Origin: Pseudozobellia thermophila
Lineage (GTDB): Bacteria > Bacteroidota > Bacteroidia > Flavobacteriales > Flavobacteriaceae
Direction: 5' to 3'
Length of the DNA stretch: 64,000 bases
Assembly: GCF_900141855.1 (NCBI RefSeq)
Contig: NZ_FQYU01000001.1
Coordinates: 1,089,402-1,153,401 of the forward strand
Shown one piece after another: positions 19,165-27,825 of this stretch. The notes under the pieces are model-generated. The model saw only the letters and a program-made list of their open reading frames with translations. It had not been told where the DNA came from and ran no database searches. Position numbers and translations under genes: made by a program. Numbering within the stretch: position 1 is the first letter of the stretch; each line of letters starts with the position of its first letter.

Positions 19165-19704
19165 ATGCCCAAGTACATCGCTTTCTTAAGGGGAATAAAT
19201 ATCGGCGGCCGAAAAAAAATGCCCATGGCCGATCTGCGCGAGGTCCTTCGGAATATCGGATTGGCCCATGTACATACCTACATTCAGAGCGGCAATGTGG
19301 TCTTTACTTCCCGTGCGACCGACAAAACGGGATTGGAGAAGCGCATGGAAACGGCCATTTTTGAAGTATTTGGTTTCGAGGTGCCCGTTTTGGTGAAGTT
19401 GCGCGAAGAGCTGATCGCGATCCTGGAAAACAACCCCTTTGCCATGGAGGGGGAAGGGGCACGAGGGCAGGTTTACTTTGTGTTGCTGAAAGACCGGCCC
19501 GACACGGAATCAAGGAAGGCCTTCGACTCCGAAACGTACGACAACGAGGCGTTTTACTGTACCCCGAATTGCGTTTACCTAAACTGTGGAAGGGGGTATG
19601 GCAAGGCAAGATTGAACAACAACCTTGTGGAGCGCAAATTGAAGGTGGGGGCCACTACCCGCAATTACAAGACCCTCTCGAGGTTGGTTGAAATGTCGGG
19701 CTAG
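19165..19704 (+). CDS. DUF1697 family protein
   Basis: 179 residues when started at the ATG at 19165; a TTG six bases upstream would add two residues and is less likely. The start MPKYIAFLRGINIGGRKK, then VHTYIQSGNVVF and the C-terminal GATTRNYKTL are the conserved blocks of DUF1697. No biochemical function is established for the family. It starts two bases after the flavoprotein stop codon, so it is the last gene of the plus-strand arm. Confidence 0.9.
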   Translation: MPKYIAFLRGINIGGRKKMPMADLREVLRNIGLAHVHTYIQSGNVVFTSRATDKTGLEKRMETAIFEVFGFEVPVLVKLREELIAILENNPFAMEGEGARGQVYFVLLKDRPDTESRKAFDSETYDNEAFYCTPNCVYLNCGRGYGKARLNNNLVERKLKVGATTRNYKTLSRLVEMSG

Positions 19705-19710
19705 CCCGGT

Positions 19711-20235
19711 CTAGTTCAATTCCCATATCCTATAGGTCAATACGGCGGCGAAACAGACCCATAGAAGGTAGGGGACCAAAAGCCAGGCGGCCAGTTTGCT
19801 TACCACTTTGAACCAGCGAATGGTGAATATGAGGAGGATGAGCAGGGAGATGATAACGATTACCGCCCAAAACAGTTCCTTCAATCCGAAGAAGACTATG
19901 CTCCAAGCGGCGTTCAACAGCAGTTGAAAGGCAAAGTGATAGAGGGCCGTCTTGACCCAGAGGTGGTAAAACCCCTTGGTCCACACAATGCCTGCAGCAA
20001 CCCCCATACTGATGTACAGAAGGGTCCAAACCGGGGCAAATACCCAATTTGGGGGCGTAAAATCGGGCTTGTTCAGGGTAAGGTACCAGTCGTTTACCGA
20101 ACCTTGGGTCACGAAGCTCGATAACAGGGCGATGGCCATACAGATACCTACCGAATAGGTAATATGTAAAATTTTGTTTTTCAATTGGGTGGTTAATTGT
20201 ATTCTAAAGTAATGATTTATTCGCTTGCCTTTCAT
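19711..20235 (-). CDS. tspO: TspO/MBR family membrane protein
   Basis: 174 residues, five predicted membrane helices. Family motifs are WYLTLNKPDFTPPNWVFAPVWTLLY (residues about 50-74, with the conserved PPxWxFxPVWT block), NAAWSIVFFGL (about 108) and the C-terminal YRIWELN. TspO proteins bind tetrapyrroles and are linked to stress or porphyrin handling. It is convergent with the DUF1697 gene (6-base gap) and divergent from mvaD. The 15 to 20 residues before the first helix are longer than in many homologues, so an alternative start slightly downstream is possible. Confidence 0.92.
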   Translation of the reverse strand: MKGKRINHYFRIQLTTQLKNKILHITYSVGICMAIALLSSFVTQGSVNDWYLTLNKPDFTPPNWVFAPVWTLLYISMGVAAGIVWTKGFYHLWVKTALYHFAFQLLLNAAWSIVFFGLKELFWAVIVIISLLILLIFTIRWFKVVSKLAAWLLVPYLLWVCFAAVLTYRIWELN

Positions 20236-20251
20236 AGAACGCGCTAAAAAC

Positions 20252-20259
20252 TATCTTTG
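20252..20259 (+). promoter_or_regulatory. Promoter -7 element before mvaD
   Basis: TATCTTTG followed by C matches the Bacteroidota sigma-70 -7 consensus TAnnTTTG exactly, 15 bases before the mvaD start, giving a very short leader. A well-spaced -33 TTG was not seen. Confidence 0.5.
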
Positions 20260-20274
20260 CAAAAATGAATTGAA

Positions 20275-21357
20275 ATGACCGAGGCAGATTTTGTTCCTTC
20301 AAGGTACCCAAATGATGTGGATTCAGGAAAAACAAGCTGGAAATCGCCCAGCAATATCGCCTTGGTGAAGTATTGGGGGAAAAGGGAGCACCAGATTCCG
20401 GCCAACCCTTCGATCAGCTTCACCCTTGATGTTTGTGCGACCACAACCTCCGTTTCTTATACGAAATTGGGCGAAGGGGCATCCGATTTTTCGTTCGATT
20501 TTAGGTTTGGGGGCAGGCCCAAAGACGAGTTCAAGCCCAAGATAAGGACTTTTTTTGCCCGTGTCGAAAAGTACCTGCCCTTCTTAAGGCAGTACCATTT
20601 GCTTATCGAGAGCTCCAATTCCTTTCCCCACAGTAGTGGAATAGCCTCGTCGGCCAGCAGTATGTCGGCCTTGGCCCTATGCCTGATGGATTTGGAAAAA
20701 CAATTGGACCCGTCAATCGACGATGGTTTTTTTATAAAAAAAGCCTCTTTTCTCGCGCGCTTGGGATCGGGCAGTGCGTGCCGAAGCGTCCAAGGGCCGA
20801 TAGTCGAATGGGGCGACCATGACGAAATGGCCCATAGTTCGAATTTGTATGGCGTTCCGTTTTCGGGGGAAGTCCATTCGGTCTTTAAAAACTATCAAGA
20901 CACCGTTCTGTTGGTCGATAAGGGCGAAAAGCAGGTGAGCAGTACCGTCGGCCATGGCCTGATGAAAGACCACCCGTTCGCACTACGGCGCTTCGAGCAG
21001 GCGCACCATAACCTGGGCAGGTTGAAAAGCATTTTTGCCGAAGGGGACCTCGACGGCTTTATGGCCGTGGTCGAAAGCGAGGCCCTTACCTTGCACGCCA
21101 TGATGATGACCAGCATGCCCTATTTTATATTGATGAGGCCCAATACCCTCGAAATTGTCAACAGGATCTGGGATTTTCGAAGGGCGACCGGGTTGAATGT
21201 TTGTTTTACCCTCGATGCCGGGGCCAATGTGCATGTGCTCTATCCCGAACACGAGAAAGCCCAAATCGAAAGGTTTATAAAGGACGAACTCGCCGTCTTT
21301 TGCCAAAACGGACAATACATACAGGATTCGGTGGGACTTGGTGCCCAAAGGTTATAA
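20275..21357 (+). CDS. mvaD: Diphosphomevalonate decarboxylase
   Basis: 360 residues, GHMP kinase superfamily. Diagnostic parts are SPSNIALVKYWGKRE (about 23-37), NPSISFTLD, the ATP loop FPHSSGIASSASSMSALAL (about 118-136), and SACRSVQGPIVEW near 170, as in eukaryotic-type decarboxylases. It converts mevalonate-5-diphosphate to isopentenyl diphosphate. It is followed by mevalonate kinase and UbiA genes, forming an isoprenoid group. Cytoplasmic. Confidence 0.93.
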   Translation: MTEADFVPSRYPNDVDSGKTSWKSPSNIALVKYWGKREHQIPANPSISFTLDVCATTTSVSYTKLGEGASDFSFDFRFGGRPKDEFKPKIRTFFARVEKYLPFLRQYHLLIESSNSFPHSSGIASSASSMSALALCLMDLEKQLDPSIDDGFFIKKASFLARLGSGSACRSVQGPIVEWGDHDEMAHSSNLYGVPFSGEVHSVFKNYQDTVLLVDKGEKQVSSTVGHGLMKDHPFALRRFEQAHHNLGRLKSIFAEGDLDGFMAVVESEALTLHAMMMTSMPYFILMRPNTLEIVNRIWDFRRATGLNVCFTLDAGANVHVLYPEHEKAQIERFIKDELAVFCQNGQYIQDSVGLGAQRL

Positions 21358-21560
21358 GGAGGCGACGGCTTTTGGCATCCAAAGGGCACAAAAAAGAACC
21401 GTATCTTGGCTTTTAACGTATTTAAGTAAGAAAAAATGGCATAAAGGATTTTTTATTAAGTGTAGGGCCTATCGTAATTTGGCCTTGTGTTCTTTGACCC
21501 TTTAAGGCGGTAAATGACCGGTTAAGGGCCAAAGACCTTAACAATCAGCCGTATATTTTG

Positions 21561-21568
21561 TACTTTTG
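21561..21568 (+). promoter_or_regulatory. Promoter -7 element before mevalonate kinase
   Basis: TACTTTTG followed by C matches TAnnTTTG, 23 bases before the start codon, within the 234-base spacer after mvaD. No good -33 element was seen at the expected distance. The rest of the spacer shows no gene. Confidence 0.45.
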
Positions 21569-21591
21569 CATCACGTGATATCAAACTAATA

Positions 21592-22530
21592 ATGAAAGGA
21601 CCATTATTTTATTCCAAGATCCTACTCTTTGGAGAGTATGGGATCATCAAGGATTCCAAAGGGCTTTCCATTCCCTATAATTTTTTCAAGGGCGCCTTAA
21701 AGCGGGGCGGGAATCCCTCGAAAATGGCCAAGGAATCGAACCAAAGCCTCAGGGAGTTCACGGGCTATCTGGAAATGATCCACAAGAACAGTCCGGATCT
21801 CGTATCCTTTGATTTTGACGCCCTAAAGGCCGATGTGGCCGACGGCATGTACTTCGACAGTTCCATTCCGCAGGGCTACGGGGTAGGGAGCAGCGGGGCA
21901 TTGGTCGCGGCGATATACGATAAGTACGCCCAAGACAAGATTACCGTACTCGAGAACCTTACCCGCGAAAAACTATTGAAGCTCAAGAAGATTTTCGGCA
22001 AGATGGAATCGTTCTTTCACGGCAAGTCATCGGGGCTGGATCCCTTGAACAGTTACTTGAGCCTGCCCATCTTGATCAACTCCCAAGACAATATAGAGTC
22101 GACCAGTATTCCGGCACAGAATACCGAGGGCAAGGGGGCCGTGTTTTTGTTGGATAGCGGGTCGACGGGCGAAACCGCGCCCATGGTGCAGATCTTTATG
22201 GAAAAGATGAAGCACGAAGGGTTTCGCAACATGCTCAAGAATCAGTTTATAAAGCATACCGATGCCTGTGTGGAGGACTTTGTAAAGGGAGATGTAAAAT
22301 CGCTTTTCGGAAACCTGAAACAGCTCTCGCACGTGGTATTCGACAATTTTAAGCCTATGATACCGTCAAAGTTCCACGAACTGTGGAAGCGCGGTATCGA
22401 AACCAATGAATACTACCTCAAACTTTGCGGTTCCGGGGGCGGGGGCTATATTCTTGGGTTTACCCAAGATTTCGACAAGGCCAAGAAGGCCTTAAAGGAC
22501 TATAACTTGGAAGTGGTTTACAACTTCTGA
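21592..22530 (+). CDS. Mevalonate kinase (GHMP kinase family)
   Basis: 312 residues. Opens with YSKILLFGEYGIIKDSKGLSIPY (GHMP motif 1), contains the phosphate loop SIPQGYGVGSSGALVAAIYD (about 93-112), and motif 3 LKLCGSGGGGYILGF near 283-297. The family phosphorylates mevalonate; in Bacteroidota this form is regularly annotated as mevalonate kinase. Phosphomevalonate kinase is not in the window. It lies between mvaD and the UbiA gene in the same direction. Confidence 0.88.
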   Translation: MKGPLFYSKILLFGEYGIIKDSKGLSIPYNFFKGALKRGGNPSKMAKESNQSLREFTGYLEMIHKNSPDLVSFDFDALKADVADGMYFDSSIPQGYGVGSSGALVAAIYDKYAQDKITVLENLTREKLLKLKKIFGKMESFFHGKSSGLDPLNSYLSLPILINSQDNIESTSIPAQNTEGKGAVFLLDSGSTGETAPMVQIFMEKMKHEGFRNMLKNQFIKHTDACVEDFVKGDVKSLFGNLKQLSHVVFDNFKPMIPSKFHELWKRGIETNEYYLKLCGSGGGGYILGFTQDFDKAKKALKDYNLEVVYNF

Positions 22531-22580
22531 TTTTTCACACCCTTAACTATCGATAGGTTGGATAGCTAAAACCACAATAC

Positions 22581-23486
22581 ATGTTTAGCAGAAAAAACAG
22601 ACTCTTACTATTAAAGTTGCTGAGTTTGTTTTCCGTGGTCCGGGGCTATAACGTGTTGATGATCGCCTTGGCCCAATACCTGGCCTCGGTGTATATCTTG
22701 GCGCCCGAACTGCCCTTGCGCAAGGTAGTTTTTGACCTCAATCTCTTTCTTATCGTTCTTTCTTCGGCCCTTGTCATTGCCGGGGGCTATATCATCAATA
22801 ATTTTTATGATGCCGAAAAAGACCTGATCAACAAGCCCGGAAAAAGCATGCTTGACCGTTTGGTAAGCCAACGGTTTAAGCTCACTACCTATTTTGTCCT
22901 CAATTTTTTGGCGACTTTTGCGGCGAGCTATGTATCGTTCAAGGCGGTACTTTTCTTTTCGGCCTATATCTTCGGTATCTGGTTCTATTCGCACAAACTC
23001 AAAAAGATTCCCTTTGTTGGCAATTTTGTTTCCGCTACTTTGGCCATTACTCCCTTTTTTGCCGTTTTTGTCTACTACAAGAACTTCGATACCGTAATTT
23101 TTGTCCATGCCATCTTCCTCTTTTTGCTGATCTTGGTCAGGGAAATGATCAAGGATCTGGAAAATATTGCAGGCGACATGGCACAGAACTATAAGACCGT
23201 TCCCATTCTGTACGGTCCGAAATTTTCGAAGATGTGTATCAGTCTTCTCCTGCTGTTTACCCTGATACCGGCATTTCTGTTGACCCAATATTTTGACGTG
23301 GGTCACATGGATCTCTATTTTTTGGGATGCATTGTATTTCTTGTACTATTGGTCGTCATGCTCTGGAAGGCACAGACCAAGCTGCATTATGTGGGGCTGC
23401 ACAATATCATAAAATTCATAATCATTGCAGGTGTTTTTAGCATACTGTTGATCGATATCCACCTTGTGCTCAATAGGATTTTTTGA
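22581..23486 (+). CDS. UbiA-family prenyltransferase, geranylgeranylglycerol-phosphate type
   Basis: 301 residues with about eight membrane helices. First Asp-rich motif NNFYDAEKDLINKPGKS (about 73-89, NxxxDxxxD) and second motif REMIKDLENIAGDMAQNYKT (about 187-206, DxxxxxxD) bind the Mg-diphosphate of the prenyl donor. The sequence resembles the bacterial group annotated as geranylgeranylglycerol-phosphate geranylgeranyltransferase. The acceptor cannot be read from sequence; menaquinone, heme O or glycerol-phosphate lipids are possible. The mevalonate genes immediately upstream supply its prenyl donor. Confidence 0.85.
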   Translation: MFSRKNRLLLLKLLSLFSVVRGYNVLMIALAQYLASVYILAPELPLRKVVFDLNLFLIVLSSALVIAGGYIINNFYDAEKDLINKPGKSMLDRLVSQRFKLTTYFVLNFLATFAASYVSFKAVLFFSAYIFGIWFYSHKLKKIPFVGNFVSATLAITPFFAVFVYYKNFDTVIFVHAIFLFLLILVREMIKDLENIAGDMAQNYKTVPILYGPKFSKMCISLLLLFTLIPAFLLTQYFDVGHMDLYFLGCIVFLVLLVVMLWKAQTKLHYVGLHNIIKFIIIAGVFSILLIDIHLVLNRIF

Positions 23487-23548
23487 TCCATCGCACTAAT
23501 TTTCAGGCATCCTTCCAAAGGTAGATGCGGGCATTCAAAGATTAAGGT

Positions 23549-23556
23549 TACCTTTG
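23549..23556 (+). promoter_or_regulatory. Promoter -7 element before the pseudouridine synthase
   Basis: TACCTTTG followed by C is an exact match to TAnnTTTG, 16 bases before the start codon at 23573. A -33 TTG was not found at the usual spacing. Confidence 0.45.
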
Positions 23557-23572
23557 CAAAAAAAATAGAGGC

Positions 23573-24415
23573 ATGAGCAGATCGGAATCAAATGATGGAA
23601 AAAGGGCATCGGGTCGACAAGGTGGAACATTTCGGAAAAAAAGTTATGCCAGGGGGAACGCTCCCATTAAAAAACCGGGGGCGGTCGAAAAGCCGGGCGA
23701 CCCCAACTTGATCCGTTTGAACAAATATTTGGCCAATTCGGGCGTGTGTTCCCGAAGGGAGGCCGATATCTACATTGCGGCCGGTAATGTTACCGTCAAC
23801 GGTAAACCGGTTACCGAAATGGGCTACAAGGTAAAGCTTGAAGACGAGGTGAAATTCGACGGTCGCGTGTTGAACCCGATAAAAAAGGAATACGTGCTCT
23901 TGAACAAACCCAAGGATTTTACAACCTCGGGTAGAAACGAAAAGGGCAGGCGTACGGCCATTGGCCTGATATCAAAGGCCACCAAAGCCGAACTGAAACC
24001 CGTGGGCAAGATGGGGAAAGACGCGACGGGACTTCTGTTGTTCACCAACGACGGTGAATTGACCAAACGTCTCAATAGCCCTAAGAACGGCCTCCGTAAA
24101 ATCTTCCATGTCGAGTTGGACAAGCCCCTGAGGAGTGCCGATTTAAAGAAAATCAAGGAAGGCTTGGCCGTCGATGACAAAGTGGTGAAGGTGCACGATG
24201 TTAGTTTTATCGAAAATGCGCCCAAAACCCAGGTCGGTATAGAGATCTATAGTACCAGAAACAATATCGTTCAGCGAATTTTTGAAACCTTGGAGTACCA
24301 AGTGGTCAAAATGGATCGGGTGGTTTATGCCGGACTTACCAAAAAGGACCTGCCCAGGGGGCATTGGCGCTACCTTACCGAACAGGAGGTGGCCAATTTG
24401 AGAATGATAAAATAA
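23573..24415 (+). CDS. rluB: Pseudouridine synthase of the RluB/RsuA group
   Basis: 280 residues. A basic, disordered N-terminal 40 residues, then an S4 RNA-binding domain (IRLNKYLANSGVCSRREADIYI, about 47-68), then the catalytic domain with KPVGKMGKDATGLLLFTNDGEL (about 141-162) containing the catalytic Asp in the G(K)DATGLL motif. It isomerises a uridine in 23S rRNA (RluB type) or 16S rRNA (RsuA type). Followed by a strong terminator at 24541-24564. Confidence 0.9.
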   Translation: MSRSESNDGKRASGRQGGTFRKKSYARGNAPIKKPGAVEKPGDPNLIRLNKYLANSGVCSRREADIYIAAGNVTVNGKPVTEMGYKVKLEDEVKFDGRVLNPIKKEYVLLNKPKDFTTSGRNEKGRRTAIGLISKATKAELKPVGKMGKDATGLLLFTNDGELTKRLNSPKNGLRKIFHVELDKPLRSADLKKIKEGLAVDDKVVKVHDVSFIENAPKTQVGIEIYSTRNNIVQRIFETLEYQVVKMDRVVYAGLTKKDLPRGHWRYLTEQEVANLRMIK

Positions 24416-24540
24416 GCCTGCCGATAACCGGCATCCTTATTATAACCATAAAGTAAGGTTGTGGTAACTTCGAAAGGATCGAAAAACGCCATATTTGCCA
24501 TGCGCTTTACTTATTAGTAGTAAACGGCCGGGAAGGCCTT

Positions 24541-24570
24541 AAAACCGATATTCGTATCGGTTTTGTCTTT
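24541..24570. terminator. Bidirectional intrinsic terminator between rluB and the aldehyde dehydrogenase
   Basis: AAAACCGATA / TATCGGTTTT forms a perfect 10-bp stem around a TTCG tetraloop (24541-24564), followed on the plus strand by GTCTTTT. It lies 126 bases after the rluB stop and 36 bases beyond the convergent aldehyde dehydrogenase stop, so it can serve both. Confidence 0.85.
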
Positions 24571-24599
24571 TCCTATGGTCTTTGGTCGCAGGTGCCGGT

Positions 24600-26039
24600 C
24601 TAAAACCACTTGAGGGTTAGGTCGATCAGTTTTTGTTTGAAATCGTTGTAGGGGGGTGTCAGCAAATCCAAGGCATTGGTCATGTGCTGTTTGAATATGC
24701 CCCTGGGATTGGAAAAGGATTTAAAGCCTTCCCGACCATGGGCCTTGCCGATACCACTGTTGTTCGATCCTCCGAAAGGCAGGTTGGTGTTGAAAAAATG
24801 GGCGGCATTGTGGTTGATACAGGTGCCGCCGGCACGGGTGTTGGCAATGATATGATCGATGTTCCCCTTCTTTTTGCTATAAATGTACAGGGCCAAAGGT
24901 TTCTCCCGCGAATTGATCTCATCGATAACCTTCTCGATATCGGTAAATCCGTAAACGGGCAATATGGGGCCGAAAATCTCTTCGGTCATAAGCCTTGAAT
25001 CCCTAGGAACATCCGTCATCAAGGTGGGGGCGATAAAGTTTTGGTTTTTGTTGAATTTTCCGCCGGCTTCCACCTTGGCGCCCTTTTCTAGGGCATCGTC
25101 GACATACCCCTTTACCCTTTCGAAATGGTGTTGGTTTACCATTCTGTTATAGGAGGCTTCCTGTAAGGGGTCTTGCGTATAGAAATTTTCGACATGCTTT
25201 TTAAAGGATGCTATAAATTCGGTCTTTTTGCTTTTGTGGACAAATAAATAGTCGGGGGCGATACAAACCTGTCCGTTGTTGACGTATTTGCCCCACGCTA
25301 TCCTTTTTGCGGCCAGGTCGATATCTGCCGTTTCGTCAACGATGGTCGGCGACTTGCCACCCAGTTCAAGGGTAACGGATGTCAAATGCTCCGCGGCCGC
25401 CTTCATTACAATTTTGCCGATACTGGGGGCACCGGTAAAGAATATGTGGTTGAACGGTAACTTCAATAATTCGGTCGATGTACCGACCCCGCCTTCGAAA
25501 AGGGCCACTTCGTCTTCCTCGAAAACTTCCTTCACGATTTGCTTCATGGTGGCCGTGGCGTGGGGCGTAATCTCCGAGGGTTTTAAGATGACGGCATTTC
25601 CCGCGGCTATGGCCGAAACAAGGGGGCCAAAGGTCAAGTTGATGGGGAAGTTCCAAGGGGAGATGATCAATACCACTCCCTTGGGTTCGTATTTGATACG
25701 GGAACTCGATCCCAACATGGCAAGCGGTGTCTTGACACGTTCACCCCGCATCCAGGAACGCAGATTTCTTTTGGCGTCCTTGATTTCGCTGGTTACCGGA
25801 TAAATTTCGGTCAAATCTACCTCACTGGGGTGCTTTCGGTAATCGTTGAACAGGGCTTCCTTGATTTGGGGCCTGTATTTCAGTAATGTGGTATGGAGCT
25901 TTTCCAGTTTGGCAATTCGCTGCTTGGCGGTCGTATTGCCTATATTAAACTGATTTTGTTGCTGTACATTGAAAACCCGAAGCATCTCCGATGCCGGTGT
26001 CTCTACTTGATCGGGTTCGATAAAGGGGGTGCTGCCCAT
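24600..26039 (-). CDS. Aldehyde dehydrogenase
   Basis: 479 residues. The ALDH fold is shown by VVLIISPWNFPINLTFGPLV (about 121-140), the catalytic Glu in SVTLELGGKSPTIVDE (about 216-231), the catalytic Cys in YVNNGQVCIAPDYLF (about 252-266), and EEIFGPILPVYGF. A C-terminal hydrophobic tail near GREGFKSFSNPRG resembles the fatty-aldehyde/coniferyl aldehyde class (ALDH3 type). It oxidises aldehydes to acids with NAD(P)+. A start at the internal Met20 (25982) is possible, since the first 19 residues look poorly conserved. Lies 157 bases after the M1 peptidase gene. Confidence 0.92.
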   Translation of the reverse strand: MGSTPFIEPDQVETPASEMLRVFNVQQQNQFNIGNTTAKQRIAKLEKLHTTLLKYRPQIKEALFNDYRKHPSEVDLTEIYPVTSEIKDAKRNLRSWMRGERVKTPLAMLGSSSRIKYEPKGVVLIISPWNFPINLTFGPLVSAIAAGNAVILKPSEITPHATATMKQIVKEVFEEDEVALFEGGVGTSTELLKLPFNHIFFTGAPSIGKIVMKAAAEHLTSVTLELGGKSPTIVDETADIDLAAKRIAWGKYVNNGQVCIAPDYLFVHKSKKTEFIASFKKHVENFYTQDPLQEASYNRMVNQHHFERVKGYVDDALEKGAKVEAGGKFNKNQNFIAPTLMTDVPRDSRLMTEEIFGPILPVYGFTDIEKVIDEINSREKPLALYIYSKKKGNIDHIIANTRAGGTCINHNAAHFFNTNLPFGGSNNSGIGKAHGREGFKSFSNPRGIFKQHMTNALDLLTPPYNDFKQKLIDLTLKWF

Positions 26040-26195
26040 GGTTTATTGTTTTTAGACCTCCTCTTAAAACTACGAAAGCTTTTACTTGTTCTCCTAATTT
26101 TTTTAAAGAATACCAATCGGCTTAAATACTCGGGAGGGGCTAGAGCTATGGTTTTTAAGAGTTGCTTCGACGGATGGCAAAGCTGGGATAAACGC

Positions 26196-27794
26196 TTAGT
26201 TCTTCTCCTCGAACAGCAGCCAAGATTCAGGGTCCAATACTACATCGTCCGGTTTGGAATCCAACTTGATCGTTACATTTTTTAGGGCAGCATCCATTTC
26301 CGTTTTGTAAATGGTGACCTTTCCGTCTTTTTTGACGCCTATTTCCAAGGGAAATTTAAAAATGTGGTGTTTTTGAAGCTGCTCGAGGTTGACCTGTAGT
26401 TTCTTTTTATTGTAGCTCCAGTTCCATTTGATTTCGGGGTGCCCTTTGGTAAAGATCCATTGTTCGAAGAAGCTCTCCAGGTCTTTTCCGGAAACCTCTT
26501 CCATAATATTCTGAAAATCGGATGTGAGGGCGTTCGAGTTCCGAAACGCCTTGTAATAGGCTCGTATGCCTTTCCAAAAGGTTTCGTCGCCCAGCTTATG
26601 GCGTAGCATGTTCAAGACCCAACCGCCTTTTTGGTAGGTGTTGACACTTAACACCTTCATCGGGTCGGTAATGCTGGGGTCTACAATGGGTGAGGGGTGC
26701 TTTAGGTAATAGTCGATGATCTGTTTGCGGTCGAGCTCCAATTCCTCTTTTCGCTTCTCATTGCCGTATACACTTTCCTGATAGAGTATAGCGAAGTAGG
26801 TAGCAAAACCTTCGCTGAGCCACACGTGGTTCCAGTCCTTTTCACTGGCCGAGTTTCCAAACCATTGGTGGGCGATTTCGTGGGCAATTAAGCCTTCCAC
26901 TTCGTTTTTTCCGTTGACCGAATTTTCAAAATAGGCAATGGTACCGGCATTCTCCAGTCCGCCCCATTGGGTCTTGGCCTGCATATTCGCCAGTTTGGCG
27001 TAGGAATACGGACCAATGTTGTCGATGAAGTATTTTAAGACTTTGGTGGCCACCCCGTAATCGGAAAAGCCCTCGAGTCGGTTTTCGGGGTATACCCAGG
27101 CCGAAACGGGAATGTCGTAGACCTCGTCAAGCAGTTTACTGGCGAATTGGGTAACACCTATGGTCATTACCTTCATGGCTACCGGGGCCGGTTCTTTATA
27201 GCTGGTGAGCTTTAGGCCGTTGCCTAGGTTGCTTTCCTCTATTTTTTCGCCCGTGGCCACTACGTCGTAATGGGCGGGAGCCGTAATCCGGAACTCTACC
27301 GATGCCTTGTCGTACGGGTGGTCTACCGAAGGAAGCCAATGCCTTGCCAGGTTGGGCCAGTTATCGCCAAAGAAGGAACGCTGACCGAATTTGGTAGTGT
27401 CGATAACGAGTCCCCTTTCGGGTATGCCCTCGTAAACCACTTTGTAGGTGCGGGTTTTTTCTTCGGATGGGGCAGGGACAATTTTTATTTTATTGCCCTC
27501 ATACCTATAGTTCGCAGGTTGGTCCCCTTCAAAAACACCGGAAACATCCATGCCGTAACTTCCCGATTGGGCAATGAGGTCCAAGGCAAAGGGGCTCGCC
27601 TCCTTTTTAAAGGCCACCGTAATTTCGGCCTCGCCCTTTATCTTGTTCGATTCATCGGAAAGGGTGAGGGCGAACACATAGTGCTGTACATCGGCGGAGG
27701 TATTCCTTTGATAGGTGTCTTGGGCTTTTGCGCATATCCCTATTATCACGAAAAGGAAGAAAATGAAATTTTGGCAATGCCCTTGTTTTCCCAT
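26196..27794 (-). CDS. M1 family metallopeptidase, exported
   Basis: 532 residues with an N-terminal signal peptide (hydrophobic 8-22, ending CAKAQ). M1 signatures are present: exopeptidase motif variant GGLENAGTIAYF (about 279-290), zinc site HEIAH at 305-309 and the third ligand Glu328 in WLSEGFATYF. It carries the N-terminal sheet and catalytic domain and a short C-terminal part, so it is shorter than the 850-residue aminopeptidase N type. Probably a periplasmic aminopeptidase. It follows argH by 31 bases and may be read from the arginine operon. Confidence 0.93.
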   Translation of the reverse strand: MGKQGHCQNFIFFLFVIIGICAKAQDTYQRNTSADVQHYVFALTLSDESNKIKGEAEITVAFKKEASPFALDLIAQSGSYGMDVSGVFEGDQPANYRYEGNKIKIVPAPSEEKTRTYKVVYEGIPERGLVIDTTKFGQRSFFGDNWPNLARHWLPSVDHPYDKASVEFRITAPAHYDVVATGEKIEESNLGNGLKLTSYKEPAPVAMKVMTIGVTQFASKLLDEVYDIPVSAWVYPENRLEGFSDYGVATKVLKYFIDNIGPYSYAKLANMQAKTQWGGLENAGTIAYFENSVNGKNEVEGLIAHEIAHQWFGNSASEKDWNHVWLSEGFATYFAILYQESVYGNEKRKEELELDRKQIIDYYLKHPSPIVDPSITDPMKVLSVNTYQKGGWVLNMLRHKLGDETFWKGIRAYYKAFRNSNALTSDFQNIMEEVSGKDLESFFEQWIFTKGHPEIKWNWSYNKKKLQVNLEQLQKHHIFKFPLEIGVKKDGKVTIYKTEMDAALKNVTIKLDSKPDDVVLDPESWLLFEEKN

Positions 27795-27825
27795 GAATCG
27801 TCTGTTAGGTGGAATACCCGCTAAT

